A stretch of 64,000 nucleotides of DNA from Saccharothrix luteola (lineage in GTDB: Bacteria > Actinomycetota > Actinomycetes > Mycobacteriales > Pseudonocardiaceae): the NCBI RefSeq assembly GCF_020859565.1, contig NZ_JAJHUO010000020.1, positions 124,001-188,000 on the forward strand, in the 5' to 3' direction. Positions 8,557 through 16,897 of this stretch are shown here, one piece after another. The position numbers and the translations under genes are program-made. Position 1 is the stretch's first letter. Each line of letters opens with the position of its first letter. A model generated the notes under the pieces. The model was given only the letters and a program-made list of their open reading frames with translations, was not told the DNA's origin and made no database searches.

Positions 8557-9858
8557 TCAGACGGGGGTTCGCGGAGCCTGGCCCGGGTCACCGTGCCGGA
8601 CCCTCGCCGCGCGCTCCCTCAGGCGGTCCAGCAGCAGTATGGCCGGGGTCGCCGTGATGCCGTGCAGGACGATGGAGCCGATCACCACCAGGCCGACAAC
8701 CCGCCAGATCGCGTCCTGGTCGGCGAAGTCCCCGGCCTGCAGCGCGTAGGCGACGTAGAAGAGCGATCCGACGCCCCGCACCCCGAAGAACGAGATGACG
8801 GCCCGCTCACGGGGACCCGTCTTGCCCCGCGCCAGCCCGATCAGGCCGGCCGCCGGTCGCACGACCAGCAGGAAGACCAGCGCCACCAGCACCTCCCGCC
8901 ACCCGGTGCCGGCCAGCAGACCGGTGACCGCCGCGCCGCCGAGCAGGAAGATGATCAGCACGGTGAGCATCCGCTCGACCTGCTCGACGTACTGGTGCAG
9001 GACGCGGTGGTAGCCGTGGGACCGCTCGCCCGCCCTGATCGTGCAGGCGCAGACGAAGACCGCGACGAAGCCGTACCCCTCGGCCAGTTCGGTGAGGCCG
9101 TAGGCCAGGAACGTGGCGGCGAGCGCGACGAAGCCCTCCGCGTGCTCCGCCAGCCGGAAGTCCTTCGACGGCGCGGCGAAGAACAGCTTGCGCAACGCCC
9201 ACCCGGTGAGCAGCCCGACGAGCAGCCCGCACGCCAATCGCCACAGCAGGTCCACGGCGAACCACTGCGGCAGCCAGGCGTCCGGCGCCGCGCCGACGAC
9301 GCTGATGGCCACGGCGGCGTAGGTGAACGGGAACGCCAGCCCGTCGTTCAGCCCGGCCTCGGACGTCAGCGCGAACCGCGCCTCGTCCTCCTCCTCACCC
9401 GGGTCGTCGGGGTTCTCCGCGGGTTCGGCGACCTGCACCTCGCCGGCGAGCACCGGGTCGGTGGGCGCCAGCACCGCCGCGAGCAGCACCGACGAGGCCA
9501 GGCCCAGGCCGAGCGCGCCCCACCCCAGCGCGCCGACGGCCAGCATCGACAGGGGCATGGTGATGCCGAGCAGCCGCCAGGTCGTCGACCAGCGACGCAG
9601 GCCGACCGGCCGGTTCAGCGCGAGGCCCGCGCCCATCAGCGAGATGATCACGCACAGCTCGGTCAGGTGGAGGGTGAGCGTGCCGTGCTCGGTCGGATCG
9701 GGGTCGGGCAGCGGGTCGATGACCGTGAACGCGACGGCGCCGGCGGCCAGGAAGACCATCGGCATGGAGACGGGCGCCCGTCCCAGGACCCGCGGCAGCA
9801 CCGCGGCCAAGAGGGTCGCGACACCGACACTGGCGTAGGCCACGGCAGTCGCACCCAA
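8557..9858 (-). CDS. CPA1-family Na+(K+)/H+ antiporter
   Basis: A 433-aa membrane protein with 12 or more hydrophobic helices of the NhaP/CPA1 cation-proton antiporter family. The diagnostic segments are APTDPVLA (ion-binding Asp region) and TSEAGLNDGLAFPF (the essential ND pair). An acidic cytoplasmic loop (NPDDPGEEEDEA) separates them. I prefer the TTG start at 9858 because GAGGAA lies 8 nt before it; a frame upstream to 9951 would add a Pro/Arg-rich stretch not expected before the first helix. It is convergent with the MFS gene, 14 nt apart. Confidence 0.88.
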   Translation of the reverse strand: MGATAVAYASVGVATLLAAVLPRVLGRAPVSMPMVFLAAGAVAFTVIDPLPDPDPTEHGTLTLHLTELCVIISLMGAGLALNRPVGLRRWSTTWRLLGITMPLSMLAVGALGWGALGLGLASSVLLAAVLAPTDPVLAGEVQVAEPAENPDDPGEEEDEARFALTSEAGLNDGLAFPFTYAAVAISVVGAAPDAWLPQWFAVDLLWRLACGLLVGLLTGWALRKLFFAAPSKDFRLAEHAEGFVALAATFLAYGLTELAEGYGFVAVFVCACTIRAGERSHGYHRVLHQYVEQVERMLTVLIIFLLGGAAVTGLLAGTGWREVLVALVFLLVVRPAAGLIGLARGKTGPRERAVISFFGVRGVGSLFYVAYALQAGDFADQDAIWRVVGLVVIGSIVLHGITATPAILLLDRLRERAARVRHGDPGQAPRTPV

Positions 9859-10065
9859 CGGCCGAGTTCCTCTCGTCGGTTCGTGGTCGAGCGTGTGCCC
9901 CGGTCGAGCGGATCGGGTACTCAGCCAGTTACCCGGATCGGGGGGCGCCAACCCCTCGCGCTGCTCGGGTGCGCCGTCGCGCCTGCGTCCACAGCCTCGG
10001 GGGACATCCCTAGGTGATGCCCCTGACCTGCGGGAACACTGAGAGGGTCTTCAGTTCCCCCACGT

Positions 10066-10071
10066 TAGCGT
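10066..10071 (+). promoter_or_regulatory. -10 box TAGCGT of leaderless oxidoreductase gene
   Basis: TAGCGT ends 8 nt before the ATG at 10080; no Shine-Dalgarno is present. Confidence 0.5.
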
Positions 10072-10079
10072 CCCCCGGC

Positions 10080-11045
10080 ATGAGAGCAGCCGTGCACGCC
10101 AGGTTCGGCCCGCCGGACGTGGTCCGGGTCGTCGAGTCGGCCGTCCCCGTTCCCGGCGAGGACGAAGTGCTGATCAAGGTGCACGCGACGACGGTGACGT
10201 CGGCGGAGTGCGCGATGCGTCGCGGCGAGCCGCTGTGGGGACGCGTCGTCATCGGGCTGCGCCGACCGCGCCGGAAGCTGCGGACCCTGGGGATGGAGGT
10301 CGCCGGGGTCGTCACGGCGGTCGGTGCGGACGTGCGGCGGTTCGCGCCGGGTGACGAGGTCTTCGGGTTCACCGGCTTCGGCGCGGGCGGGCACGCGGAG
10401 TACGTGCGGATGCCGGCCGACGGGTCCCTGGCGCTCAAGCCGGTCGGCCGGACGTTCGCCGAGGCCGCCGCCGCCGTGGACGGGGCCACGACGGCGTTGT
10501 TCTTCCTGCGCGACAAGGTCGGCGTGCGCGCGGGGCAGCGGGTGCTGGTCAACGGCGCGTCCGGCAGCATCGGCACGTACGCGGTGCAGCTGGCGAAGCT
10601 GTTCGGGGCGGAGGTCGTGGGGGTCTGCGGGCCGGGCAACGTCGAGCTGGTGAGGTCCCTCGGGGCCGACGAGGTCATCGACTACACGAAACGCGACTTC
10701 ACGGCCGACGTGGACGCTTACGACGTCGTGTTCGACACGGTCGGCAAGAGCTCGTTCGCGCGGTCGCGGCGGGCGTTGCGGGCCGGCGGGAAGTACGTGC
10801 CGACCACCGGTCTCGGCAACGTGCCGTTGGGGTTGTGGACGTCGGCGCGCGGCGGCAAGAAGGTCGTGTTCGGCATGTCGGTGCGCAAGAACGCCGGGTT
10901 GCTGGTCGTGAAGGACATGCTGGAGGACGACCGGCTGCGCGTCGTCGTGGACCGGACCTACCCGCTGGAGCGCATCGCCGAGGCCCACCGGTACGTGGAT
11001 TCGGGGCACAAGCGGGGCAACGTCGTGATCAGCGTGGTGGACTAG
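10080..11045 (+). CDS. zinc-free NAD(P)-dependent alcohol dehydrogenase / quinone oxidoreductase
   Basis: A 321-aa medium-chain dehydrogenase/reductase. The GroES-like N-terminal part has GMEVAGVVTAVGADV and GDEVFGFTGFGAGGHAEYV. The Rossmann part has VLVNGASGSIGTYAVQLAK. The structural and catalytic zinc cysteines of true alcohol dehydrogenases are absent, so it should act like NADPH:quinone reductases or enoyl reductases. Transcription appears leaderless. Substrate is unknown. Confidence 0.88.
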   Translation: MRAAVHARFGPPDVVRVVESAVPVPGEDEVLIKVHATTVTSAECAMRRGEPLWGRVVIGLRRPRRKLRTLGMEVAGVVTAVGADVRRFAPGDEVFGFTGFGAGGHAEYVRMPADGSLALKPVGRTFAEAAAAVDGATTALFFLRDKVGVRAGQRVLVNGASGSIGTYAVQLAKLFGAEVVGVCGPGNVELVRSLGADEVIDYTKRDFTADVDAYDVVFDTVGKSSFARSRRALRAGGKYVPTTGLGNVPLGLWTSARGGKKVVFGMSVRKNAGLLVVKDMLEDDRLRVVVDRTYPLERIAEAHRYVDSGHKRGNVVISVVD

Positions 11046-11049
11046 GCGG

Positions 11050-11232
11050 GTGATCACCTACGACCGCCGGGCGTTCGTGCAGGCGTTCCTCGACGCCCAC
11101 CCGGACGCCAAGCGCGGTTACTACTACAGCCAGGCGTACAACACGGCTCTGCGCGAGCACCGGCAGCGGGTGCTGGAGGGCTTGCAGATGCTGTTCGGCC
11201 TCACGCTCGACTTCGAGGGCGTCGCCGAGTAG
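11050..11232 (+). CDS. small hypothetical protein, first half of a TAG-split frame
   Basis: A 60-codon frame starting at GTG 11050, four nt after the oxidoreductase stop. I do not recognise a family. The sequence (YDRRAFVQAFLDAHPDAKRG, then YYYSQAYNTALREHRQRVL) looks helical and well folded. It ends at a TAG, and the same frame continues without another stop into 11245-11559. The pair may therefore be one 169-codon gene broken by a nonsense codon, or two coupled genes. Confidence 0.5.
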   Translation: MITYDRRAFVQAFLDAHPDAKRGYYYSQAYNTALREHRQRVLEGLQMLFGLTLDFEGVAE

Positions 11233-11244
11233 AAGGCGCTGTTC

Positions 11245-11559
11245 ATGCTGTTCCGGACCACGGCGTCGTCGTACGTCAAGATCACCGGACCGGGCGAGGG
11301 GTTCGGGGAAGCCGGGTTGATCCTCAAGCAACTCGCCCAGGCCGGGGTGGAGCAGCAAGTCCACGACGCGCTGAACCGGATCACCGCGTGCAACGACCAG
11401 TCGCGTGACGCCCACCTCGACGTCATGGAGACGTTGATGGAGGTCTTCCTGGGCGACCGGGCCGGCGCGACGTTCACGTCGGCGGACCTGGCCGCCATCG
11501 GCGTGGACGACACCGCCGGCCCGAACAGCTCGGACTACGACCTGTGGGAGGACTACTGA
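11245..11559 (+). CDS. hypothetical protein, second half of a TAG-split frame
   Basis: A 104-codon frame in phase with the preceding one, with only four sense codons between the TAG (11230-11232) and this ATG. It is predicted helical (GFGEAGLILKQLAQAGVEQQ) with an acidic tail ending DYDLWEDY. No family is recognised and no ribosome binding site precedes the ATG, which favours a single gene interrupted by TAG. Its last 7 bases overlap the convergent DUF397 gene. Confidence 0.5.
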   Translation: MLFRTTASSYVKITGPGEGFGEAGLILKQLAQAGVEQQVHDALNRITACNDQSRDAHLDVMETLMEVFLGDRAGATFTSADLAAIGVDDTAGPNSSDYDLWEDY

Positions 11560-11714
11560 GCCCGCAGGAACCGCGCCCATGAGGAGGCGGGGAAGGTGAT
11601 GGTGGGCGCGGGGTTCTTCGAGTCACGCGCCGCCACCACCCGTGCCGGGAGGTGCGCCACCTCCACGCAGTTCGCGGTGCTGGCGCTGCGGGAACTCTTC
11701 CGCCACAGGGTCAT
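11553..11714 (-). CDS. DUF397 small protein
   Basis: A 53-aa gene of the actinobacterial DUF397 family. The translated motifs are decisive: WRKSSRSASTANCVEVA near the start, VAARDSKNPAP in the middle and FPASSWARFLRAQ at the end, which are the three conserved blocks of the family. The ATG at 11714 lies 12 nt after the stop of the XRE-DUF5753 regulator, so the two form an operon, the usual arrangement. In Streptomyces such pairs (for example WhiJ-type and BldB-associated systems) modulate development; the role here is inference. The 3' end overlaps the convergent hypothetical gene. Confidence 0.85.
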   Translation of the reverse strand: MTLWRKSSRSASTANCVEVAHLPARVVAARDSKNPAPTITFPASSWARFLRAQ

Positions 11715-11726
11715 GTCTTCATCGTG

Positions 11727-12566
11727 TCACGCGAGGCCCTTCAAGTAATCCAGCGTCTCCTCCGGGGTGTAGGCCAAACGCCGGAGCGCGGCCCAGGTCG
11801 CCTCGAACACCTCGATCCGGTCGTCCTCGTCGATGAACAGGCTCGCGACCTTGTTCTCCAGCAACACCAGGCTCGGGTCCTCGTCGTACCTCAGGATCAC
11901 GAACGGCCCGCTGAGCCCGCCGTGCAACTCCGCGTCGGTCGGCACGACCCGCACCGTGATGTCGGGGCGTTCGCCGGCGTCGACGAGATGACGGATCTGG
12001 CGGCGCTGTGCCCCTTGATCGTGGAACGGACGCTCCAGGACGCCCTGTTCGATGATCACGCTCAGCTTGAGCGGTGGGTTGCGGCTGAGCAACCCTTGGC
12101 GCGCCATCCGACTCGCGACCAAGGCATCCACCTGGGGGTTGGTCAGGCCGTGGCCGGTGGCCTTGATGATCGACCGGGCATATTCCGGGGTCTGGAGCAG
12201 ACCGGGGATGACGAGAGGTTCGTAGAACAGGAGGGAGCTGGCCTCATCCTCGAAATCGGCCCAGGTCTGCCAGTCTTCGGGAAGGTTCTGGTTGTTCATG
12301 CGCAGCAGGCCGCGTTGTTCGGCGTGCCGGGCGAGGTCGAGGAGTTCGACCCGTTGCTTGCGCGCGACCTTGTAGTAGTCGAGCAGCTTCTCCAAGTCGT
12401 CCAGGTAGATTCCCATCCCGGAGGTCTCGATCCGGCTGATCTTGCTCCCGGACATGCCCACGGCCTCGCCGACGGCATCGGTGCTGATGCCCGCGGCGCT
12501 GCGGAGCTTCTTGAGGATGTACGCGAGTCGGCGGGAGCGGACCGACGTTCCGGCGCGGCGTGCCAT
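11727..12566 (-). CDS. XRE-family regulator with DUF5753
   Basis: A 279-aa DNA-binding protein. The N-terminal helix-turn-helix spans about residues 10-65 (RRLAYILKKLRSAAGISTDA, then GMSGSKISRIETS). The remainder is the DUF5753 sensor-like domain (LLFYEPLVIPGLLQTPEYAR, HGGLSGPFVILRYDEDPSLV, LENKV). The ATG at 12566 fits the family; reading upstream to 12755 would add an Arg/His-rich stretch. It is followed by its DUF397 partner and faces a divergent 77-aa gene, a layout reminiscent of WhiJ-like or toxin-antitoxin-like modules. Confidence 0.93.
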   Translation of the reverse strand: MARRAGTSVRSRRLAYILKKLRSAAGISTDAVGEAVGMSGSKISRIETSGMGIYLDDLEKLLDYYKVARKQRVELLDLARHAEQRGLLRMNNQNLPEDWQTWADFEDEASSLLFYEPLVIPGLLQTPEYARSIIKATGHGLTNPQVDALVASRMARQGLLSRNPPLKLSVIIEQGVLERPFHDQGAQRRQIRHLVDAGERPDITVRVVPTDAELHGGLSGPFVILRYDEDPSLVLLENKVASLFIDEDDRIEVFEATWAALRRLAYTPEETLDYLKGLA

Positions 12567-12582
12567 GGCGGCGAACTTAGGG

Positions 12583-12656
12583 GCGCTGCGGATTTGGTTG
12601 CAACGGTGCTCACTCGATCGTGTAATTGCGAATTGAGAAGAAGCGCTGCGAATCTG
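12583..12656. promoter_or_regulatory. divergent promoter with 14-bp direct repeats exactly 60 bp apart
   Basis: GCGCTGCGGATTTG (12583-12596) and GCGCTGCGAATCTG (12643-12656) match at 12 of 14 positions and lie just inside the two divergent start codons. They are candidate operators for the XRE regulator. The spacer is unusually AT-rich for this genome. Confidence 0.45.
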
Positions 12657-12662
12657 ATGCGC

Positions 12663-12896
12663 ATGGAGCCGATCATCAAGGTGACGTTGCCGAAGCGCGA
12701 GTGGTTGTTGCGGTGCTACTCCGAGCAGGAGGACGTGATGACGCTGGAGGTCCACGACGGGGGGATCGACGTGTTCCTGCCGTCAGGGGTGGACGGGGTC
12801 CGCCTGGAAGCGGCGCAGATCGCGGCGTTCCGGGAGGCGCTGGACGAGGCCATCGCGCAGGCCGAAGCCGACCTGAGGGCCGCCGCGCGAGGCTGA
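12663..12896 (+). CDS. small hypothetical protein divergent from the XRE regulator
   Basis: A 77-aa product (start ATG 12663, or ATG 12657). It has a beta-rich first half (IIKVTLPKREWLLRCYSEQE, MTLEVHDGGIDVFLP) and an amphipathic C-terminal helix (AAFREALDEAIAQAEADLRA). I do not recognise the family. Its position opposite an XRE-DUF5753/DUF397 pair, with shared repeats in the 96-bp gap, suggests it is a regulated target or partner. Confidence 0.7.
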   Translation: MEPIIKVTLPKREWLLRCYSEQEDVMTLEVHDGGIDVFLPSGVDGVRLEAAQIAAFREALDEAIAQAEADLRAAARG

Positions 12897-12941
12897 ACAT
12901 CAAGACTTGCCCAAGGTGTGCCGATTCGACTATCCCGTCCC

Positions 12942-12959
12942 AGTGTGATCCGGCACACT
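12942..12959. promoter_or_regulatory. inverted repeat AGTGTG-N6-CACACT before the APC permease
   Basis: Perfect 6-bp arms flank ATCCGG, 8 nt upstream of the permease ATG. This symmetry suits a dimeric regulator; none is encoded immediately adjacent. Confidence 0.4.
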
Positions 12960-12967
12960 CACTCGGC

Positions 12968-14350
12968 ATGGCGGAAGCGACGAGCGCACCGGCGCAACCG
13001 GAACTGAAACGGGCCATCGGCCCGAAGTTGCTGCTGTTCTTCGTGGTCGGTGACATCCTCGGCACCGGCATCTACGCCCTCACGGGCAACGTCGCGGGCA
13101 AGATCGGCGGCGCGCTGTGGCTGCCCTTCCTGATCGCGTTCGTGGTGGCGTTCCTGACCGCGTTCAGCTACCTCGAACTCGTCGGCAAGTACCCCAAGGC
13201 GGCCGGCGCGGCGCTGTACACCAACCGCGCGTTCAAGATCCAGTTCCTCACCTTCATGGTGGCGTTCGCGGTGATGAGCTCGGGCATCACGTCGGCGTCG
13301 TCCGCCGCGCTCGCGTTCGGCCGCACGTACCTCCAGTCCGTCATCAAGGAGTTCTTCTCCGACACGTTCACCGTGTCGGCGACGCTGGTCGCGATCCTGT
13401 TCATCATCGGCCTGGCGCTGATCAACTTCCGGGGCGTCTCGGAGTCGGTCAAGGCGAACGTCGTCCTGACCTGCATCGAGCTGTCCGGCCTGGTGATCAT
13501 CATCGCCATCGGCCTCTACGCGGTGCTGGCGGGCGACGGCGACCCGAGCCGGCTGACCCAGGTCGACCCGGCGCCCGACCAGAGCGCGCTCGTCGCGATC
13601 ACGTCCGCCACCGCGTTGGCGTTCTTCGCGATGGTCGGGTTCGAGGACTCGGTGAACATGGCCGAGGAGACGCAGAACCCGACCCGCATCTTCCCGCGCG
13701 CGATGCTGTGGGGCATGGTGGTCGCGGCGATCATCTACGTGCTGGTCGCGATCACGTCGTCGCTGCTCATCCCCGCCGACGAGCTGTCGAAGGCCGGTTC
13801 CTCGGCGCTGCTGCGGGTCGTGCAGGTCGGCGCGCCGGGCTTCCCGCTGTGGATCTTCGCGCTGATCGGCCTGTTCGCGGTCATCAACTCGGCGCTGATC
13901 AACATGCTGATGGCCAGCCGGTTGGTCTACGGCATGGCGAACGAGCGGATCATCCCGAAGGTGTTCGGCACGGTCCACCCGTTCCGCCGCACGCCGTGGA
14001 TCTCGATCGTCTTCACGTCGGGTGTCGCGATCATCCTGGTGTCGACCACGGACATCGCCAAGCTCGGCGGCACGACGGCGTTGCTGCTGCTGGTCGTCTT
14101 CACCATCGTCAACATCGCGGTGCTGGTGCTGCGCAAGGAGAAGGTCGACCACGAGCACTTCCGGGCGCCGACGTGGGTGCCGGTGCTCGGCGCGATCACG
14201 TGCGCGTACCTGGCGAGCCCGCTGTCGGGCCGCGCGTCGGCTGACTACGAGATCGCGCTGTACCTGCTCGCGGCCGGCGTCGTCCTCTGGCTCATCAACC
14301 GCCTGGTGCACGGCAAGGTCACGTTCGACCCGGAGAAGCTGTCCAAGTGA
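12968..14350 (+). CDS. APC-superfamily amino acid permease
   Basis: A 460-aa integral membrane protein with 12 predicted helices of the amino acid-polyamine-organocation family. The first helix has the unwound-site motif VGDILGTGIYALTG typical of APC carriers; FFAMVGFEDSVNMAEETQNP is the conserved TM6-loop segment. It should import an amino acid or amine coupled to protons; the substrate is not readable. A strong bidirectional hairpin follows. Confidence 0.92.
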   Translation: MAEATSAPAQPELKRAIGPKLLLFFVVGDILGTGIYALTGNVAGKIGGALWLPFLIAFVVAFLTAFSYLELVGKYPKAAGAALYTNRAFKIQFLTFMVAFAVMSSGITSASSAALAFGRTYLQSVIKEFFSDTFTVSATLVAILFIIGLALINFRGVSESVKANVVLTCIELSGLVIIIAIGLYAVLAGDGDPSRLTQVDPAPDQSALVAITSATALAFFAMVGFEDSVNMAEETQNPTRIFPRAMLWGMVVAAIIYVLVAITSSLLIPADELSKAGSSALLRVVQVGAPGFPLWIFALIGLFAVINSALINMLMASRLVYGMANERIIPKVFGTVHPFRRTPWISIVFTSGVAIILVSTTDIAKLGGTTALLLLVVFTIVNIAVLVLRKEKVDHEHFRAPTWVPVLGAITCAYLASPLSGRASADYEIALYLLAAGVVLWLINRLVHGKVTFDPEKLSK

Positions 14351-14356
14351 CCCGTC

Positions 14357-14385
14357 GACGGTGGTGGGACGCCCCCACCACCGTC
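14357..14385. terminator. bidirectional hairpin between permease and HEAT gene
   Basis: GACGGTGGTGGG (14357-14368) pairs perfectly with CCCACCACCGTC (14374-14385) over a 5-nt loop between two convergent genes. It lacks a long T run. Confidence 0.75.
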
Positions 14386-14396
14386 CGCACGGGCGG

Positions 14397-16520
14397 TCAG
14401 GCGTCGAGTTCCGCCAGCACGGCCAGGAGTCGTTCGCGGTCCTCGTCGTCCTGGCGGACCCGGCGGCCGTGGATGCCGCCGCCCGGCAGCGCGGCGTCGC
14501 CCTCGGCCAACGCGCGCAGGCCGGGCAGCAGCGGGGCGGCGTCGGGGCCCAGTTCCCGCAGCGACTCGACCAGCCAGGCGCCGGGGCCGACCCACGCCAG
14601 CCGCTGCTGGACGGCGTCGACGAGGGGCTGGGCCTCGCCCGTCACGCGGCGGATCGCCAGGGCGGCGGAGTGGGTGTCGTGGCGGTCGGCGAGCAGTTCG
14701 CGCAGCCGTGGCACGAGGGTGGCGGCCGGTGGTCCGATCAGGCCCGCCAGCTCGGCCGCGTCCGCCACGTGCCGGGCGCTGTCGAGCGCGTCGGTGACGG
14801 CGGCGAGCGGGGCGGTGGTGTCGCCGGCGCTCAGCATCAGCCGTGCCGCCTCGATCCGCAGCCGGATGGTGGCCGGGTCGTCGCCGGCGGCGGTGGTGGC
14901 GATGGCGCGGAGCGCGGGCAGCAGGTCGTCCAGCGGGAGACCGTGGCGCAAGGCGGTCTGCGCGGCCGGAACGGGTGAGCCGGCGGTGGCTTCGGCCACG
15001 CAGGAGCGCACGTGGTCGAGGTCGTCGGTGACGGCGGCGAGGGCCGAGGCGCAGTCGAGCCGGTGCCGCCAGGACGCCGCCGCGTCGTCGCGGACCGCCG
15101 TCAGCACGGGCACGGCCGCCGACGCCGCCGGACCCATCGCGGCCAGCGCGCGGACCGCCCACCACTGGTCGTGCGGGACGAGCGCGACCAGCTCCGGCAC
15201 GGCGTCGGCCGCGTCCGCGCCCCACCGGTGCAGCAGCCTGGTCAGGGTGTTCACCTCGTTGTGCCACCGCATCCGGCCGAGCACGGCGGCGTAGTCCGAC
15301 GACGGCTGCCACTGGGTCGGCAACGCCGCCAACCGCCGCCGCACCGCGTCCAGCAGCACGGGATCGCAGGCCACACCGGTGTCGATGAGCAGCTCTACGA
15401 CGTCGTGCGTCACCGCCCCCGCCGCGAGCGCCGCGGTGAACGGCGAACGCCAGCGCGGGTCGCCGAGCGTGATCAAGACGTCCAAGCTCAACCTGAACAG
15501 GTGTCCCTCGGGCGAGTCCACATCGGTCGGCACGGGCTCGGCGACGATCGCCGCCAGCGACTCGGCGGCCAGGGGAGCGGCGACCGGCACGTCGCGCACC
15601 CCGGTCGCGGCCGACACCCGGACGCCCGGGTCGGGGTGGTCGACCGCGGCGGCGAGCAGGGGCGCGCTCTGCGCACGTGCCGCCCGCGACCCCACGCACC
15701 GCTCGTAGACGGCGTCGACGGCCCGGCGCGCGGCATCGGCCGACCCGCGCTCGAACAACGTCCGGCACAGCTCGGCGAACGGCGCGTCGTCGATCCGCGC
15801 CACGACGTCCGCGAACGGGTACCCCGACCACACCCAGTCCTTCACCGGCTCGCCGTCGAGCCAGCAGTCGACCACCGCGCCCGTCGCCGCCTCCGGCCAC
15901 GGCAGCCCGGCGTCGGCGATCGCCCACAGCGCACCGGCCCGGACGGCGGCCGGACGGGCCGGCGCCAGCTCACCGACCAGCCACTCGGCGCTCTCCGCCG
16001 GCGCCTGCCGACCGGCCGCGGCCAGCAGGCCCGCCACCACCCGCGGCGACCGCTCGCGCTCGCGCCGCGCCCTCAACGCCGCCACCACCTCGGCGGCGGG
16101 CGGGAGGTTGCCCAGCAGGTACGTGGCGACGTGCCGGACCTCGACGTCCGGGTCCTCCAGCAAGGGCAGCAACCGCCCCGTCTCCCGCCCCAACGCCGCG
16201 CTCACGTCCGCCAGCACGTCCGGCGGGGCGTCCCCGGTCTCGGCGATCGCGCCGAGCAGGTGCACCAGGCTCCCGCGCCGCGGTGTGGCCGGGTCGGCGG
16301 CGAGCCGGGCGACGAACGGCACCGCCCGCGGCGTCGCCGAGTACAGCGTGCCCTGGTGGTAGATGCTGCCGAACAGGTGCTCGAACGCGTCGCCGGCCAC
16401 CGCGTCGTCCTCGCCGACCGCCGCGCGCAACGTCCGCGGCACGTCCTCCGCCGAGCCGTACGCGTGGTCGAGGGACGCCCAGTCGACGTCGTCCACGCCG
16501 TCGAGCGCGGCGGCGGTCAT
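14397..16520 (-). CDS. large HEAT-repeat protein
   Basis: A 707-aa cytoplasmic protein made of HEAT/armadillo-like helical repeats. Repeat-type segments recur throughout, for example LLPLLEDPDVEVRHVATYLL, LLAAAVDHPDPGVRVSAATG and VPELVALVPHDQWWAVRALA. The N-terminus has EHLFGSIYHQGTLYSATPRA, common to this actinobacterial group. No enzymatic domain is seen; a scaffold or protein-binding role is inferred. The ATG at 16520 follows GGGAG by 7 nt. Confidence 0.85.
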   Translation of the reverse strand: MTAAALDGVDDVDWASLDHAYGSAEDVPRTLRAAVGEDDAVAGDAFEHLFGSIYHQGTLYSATPRAVPFVARLAADPATPRRGSLVHLLGAIAETGDAPPDVLADVSAALGRETGRLLPLLEDPDVEVRHVATYLLGNLPPAAEVVAALRARRERERSPRVVAGLLAAAGRQAPAESAEWLVGELAPARPAAVRAGALWAIADAGLPWPEAATGAVVDCWLDGEPVKDWVWSGYPFADVVARIDDAPFAELCRTLFERGSADAARRAVDAVYERCVGSRAARAQSAPLLAAAVDHPDPGVRVSAATGVRDVPVAAPLAAESLAAIVAEPVPTDVDSPEGHLFRLSLDVLITLGDPRWRSPFTAALAAGAVTHDVVELLIDTGVACDPVLLDAVRRRLAALPTQWQPSSDYAAVLGRMRWHNEVNTLTRLLHRWGADAADAVPELVALVPHDQWWAVRALAAMGPAASAAVPVLTAVRDDAAASWRHRLDCASALAAVTDDLDHVRSCVAEATAGSPVPAAQTALRHGLPLDDLLPALRAIATTAAGDDPATIRLRIEAARLMLSAGDTTAPLAAVTDALDSARHVADAAELAGLIGPPAATLVPRLRELLADRHDTHSAALAIRRVTGEAQPLVDAVQQRLAWVGPGAWLVESLRELGPDAAPLLPGLRALAEGDAALPGGGIHGRRVRQDDEDRERLLAVLAELDA

Positions 16521-16554
16521 CGGTCTGCTCCCATGAGCGGTGCAGCGTAGGCGG

Positions 16555-16845
16555 TCAGGCCGCCTCCACCCGGTAGGGGTCGTGCTCGGCGAGCAGCTTC
16601 TCCAGCCGCGCCTGGTCGACCCGGCTCACCACGTAGGTCTCCTCCTGCCGGTCGCGGATGCACTTGGCCAGGGTGAACGCCGACGTGACGGTGAACAGCA
16701 GGCCGAGCGCCAGGAAGGCGCGCACCCAGCCGTTCACCGGCAGGTAGGCGACGCCGAGCCCGACGGCGGCCAGCGAGATGGCGAAGGAGATCACCGCCTG
16801 CGCGTAGAAGGCGTTGGTGGTCGGCGAGTGCGGTTTCGCGGTCAT
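16555..16845 (-). CDS. YiaA/YiaB-family small membrane protein
   Basis: A 96-aa protein with two transmembrane helices (about residues 12-32 and 39-61) and the YiaAB-type cytoplasmic end AKCIRDRQEE. I prefer the ATG at 16845 with GGCGGGGA upstream; the frame also opens at ATG 16881, adding 12 residues. That ATG lies inside a short palindrome (TGAGTA-ccgc-TACTCA, 16880-16895). Function in the family is unknown. Confidence 0.8.
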   Translation of the reverse strand: MTAKPHSPTTNAFYAQAVISFAISLAAVGLGVAYLPVNGWVRAFLALGLLFTVTSAFTLAKCIRDRQEETYVVSRVDQARLEKLLAEHDPYRVEAA

Positions 16846-16897
16846 GGCCGAAGCGTCCCCGCCGACCCGCGTCGGTGTCATGAGTACCGCTACTCAA

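Noticed and set aside
11553..12896. Prophage remnant because of the XRE regulator and small genes
   Set aside because: XRE-DUF5753 with DUF397 is a normal actinobacterial chromosomal pair; no integrase, portal, capsid or attachment repeat was seen.
16880..16895. TGAGTA-ccgc-TACTCA palindrome as a firm operator
   Set aside because: Short arms and no adjacent regulator with matching sites; kept only as a note in the YiaA/B entry.
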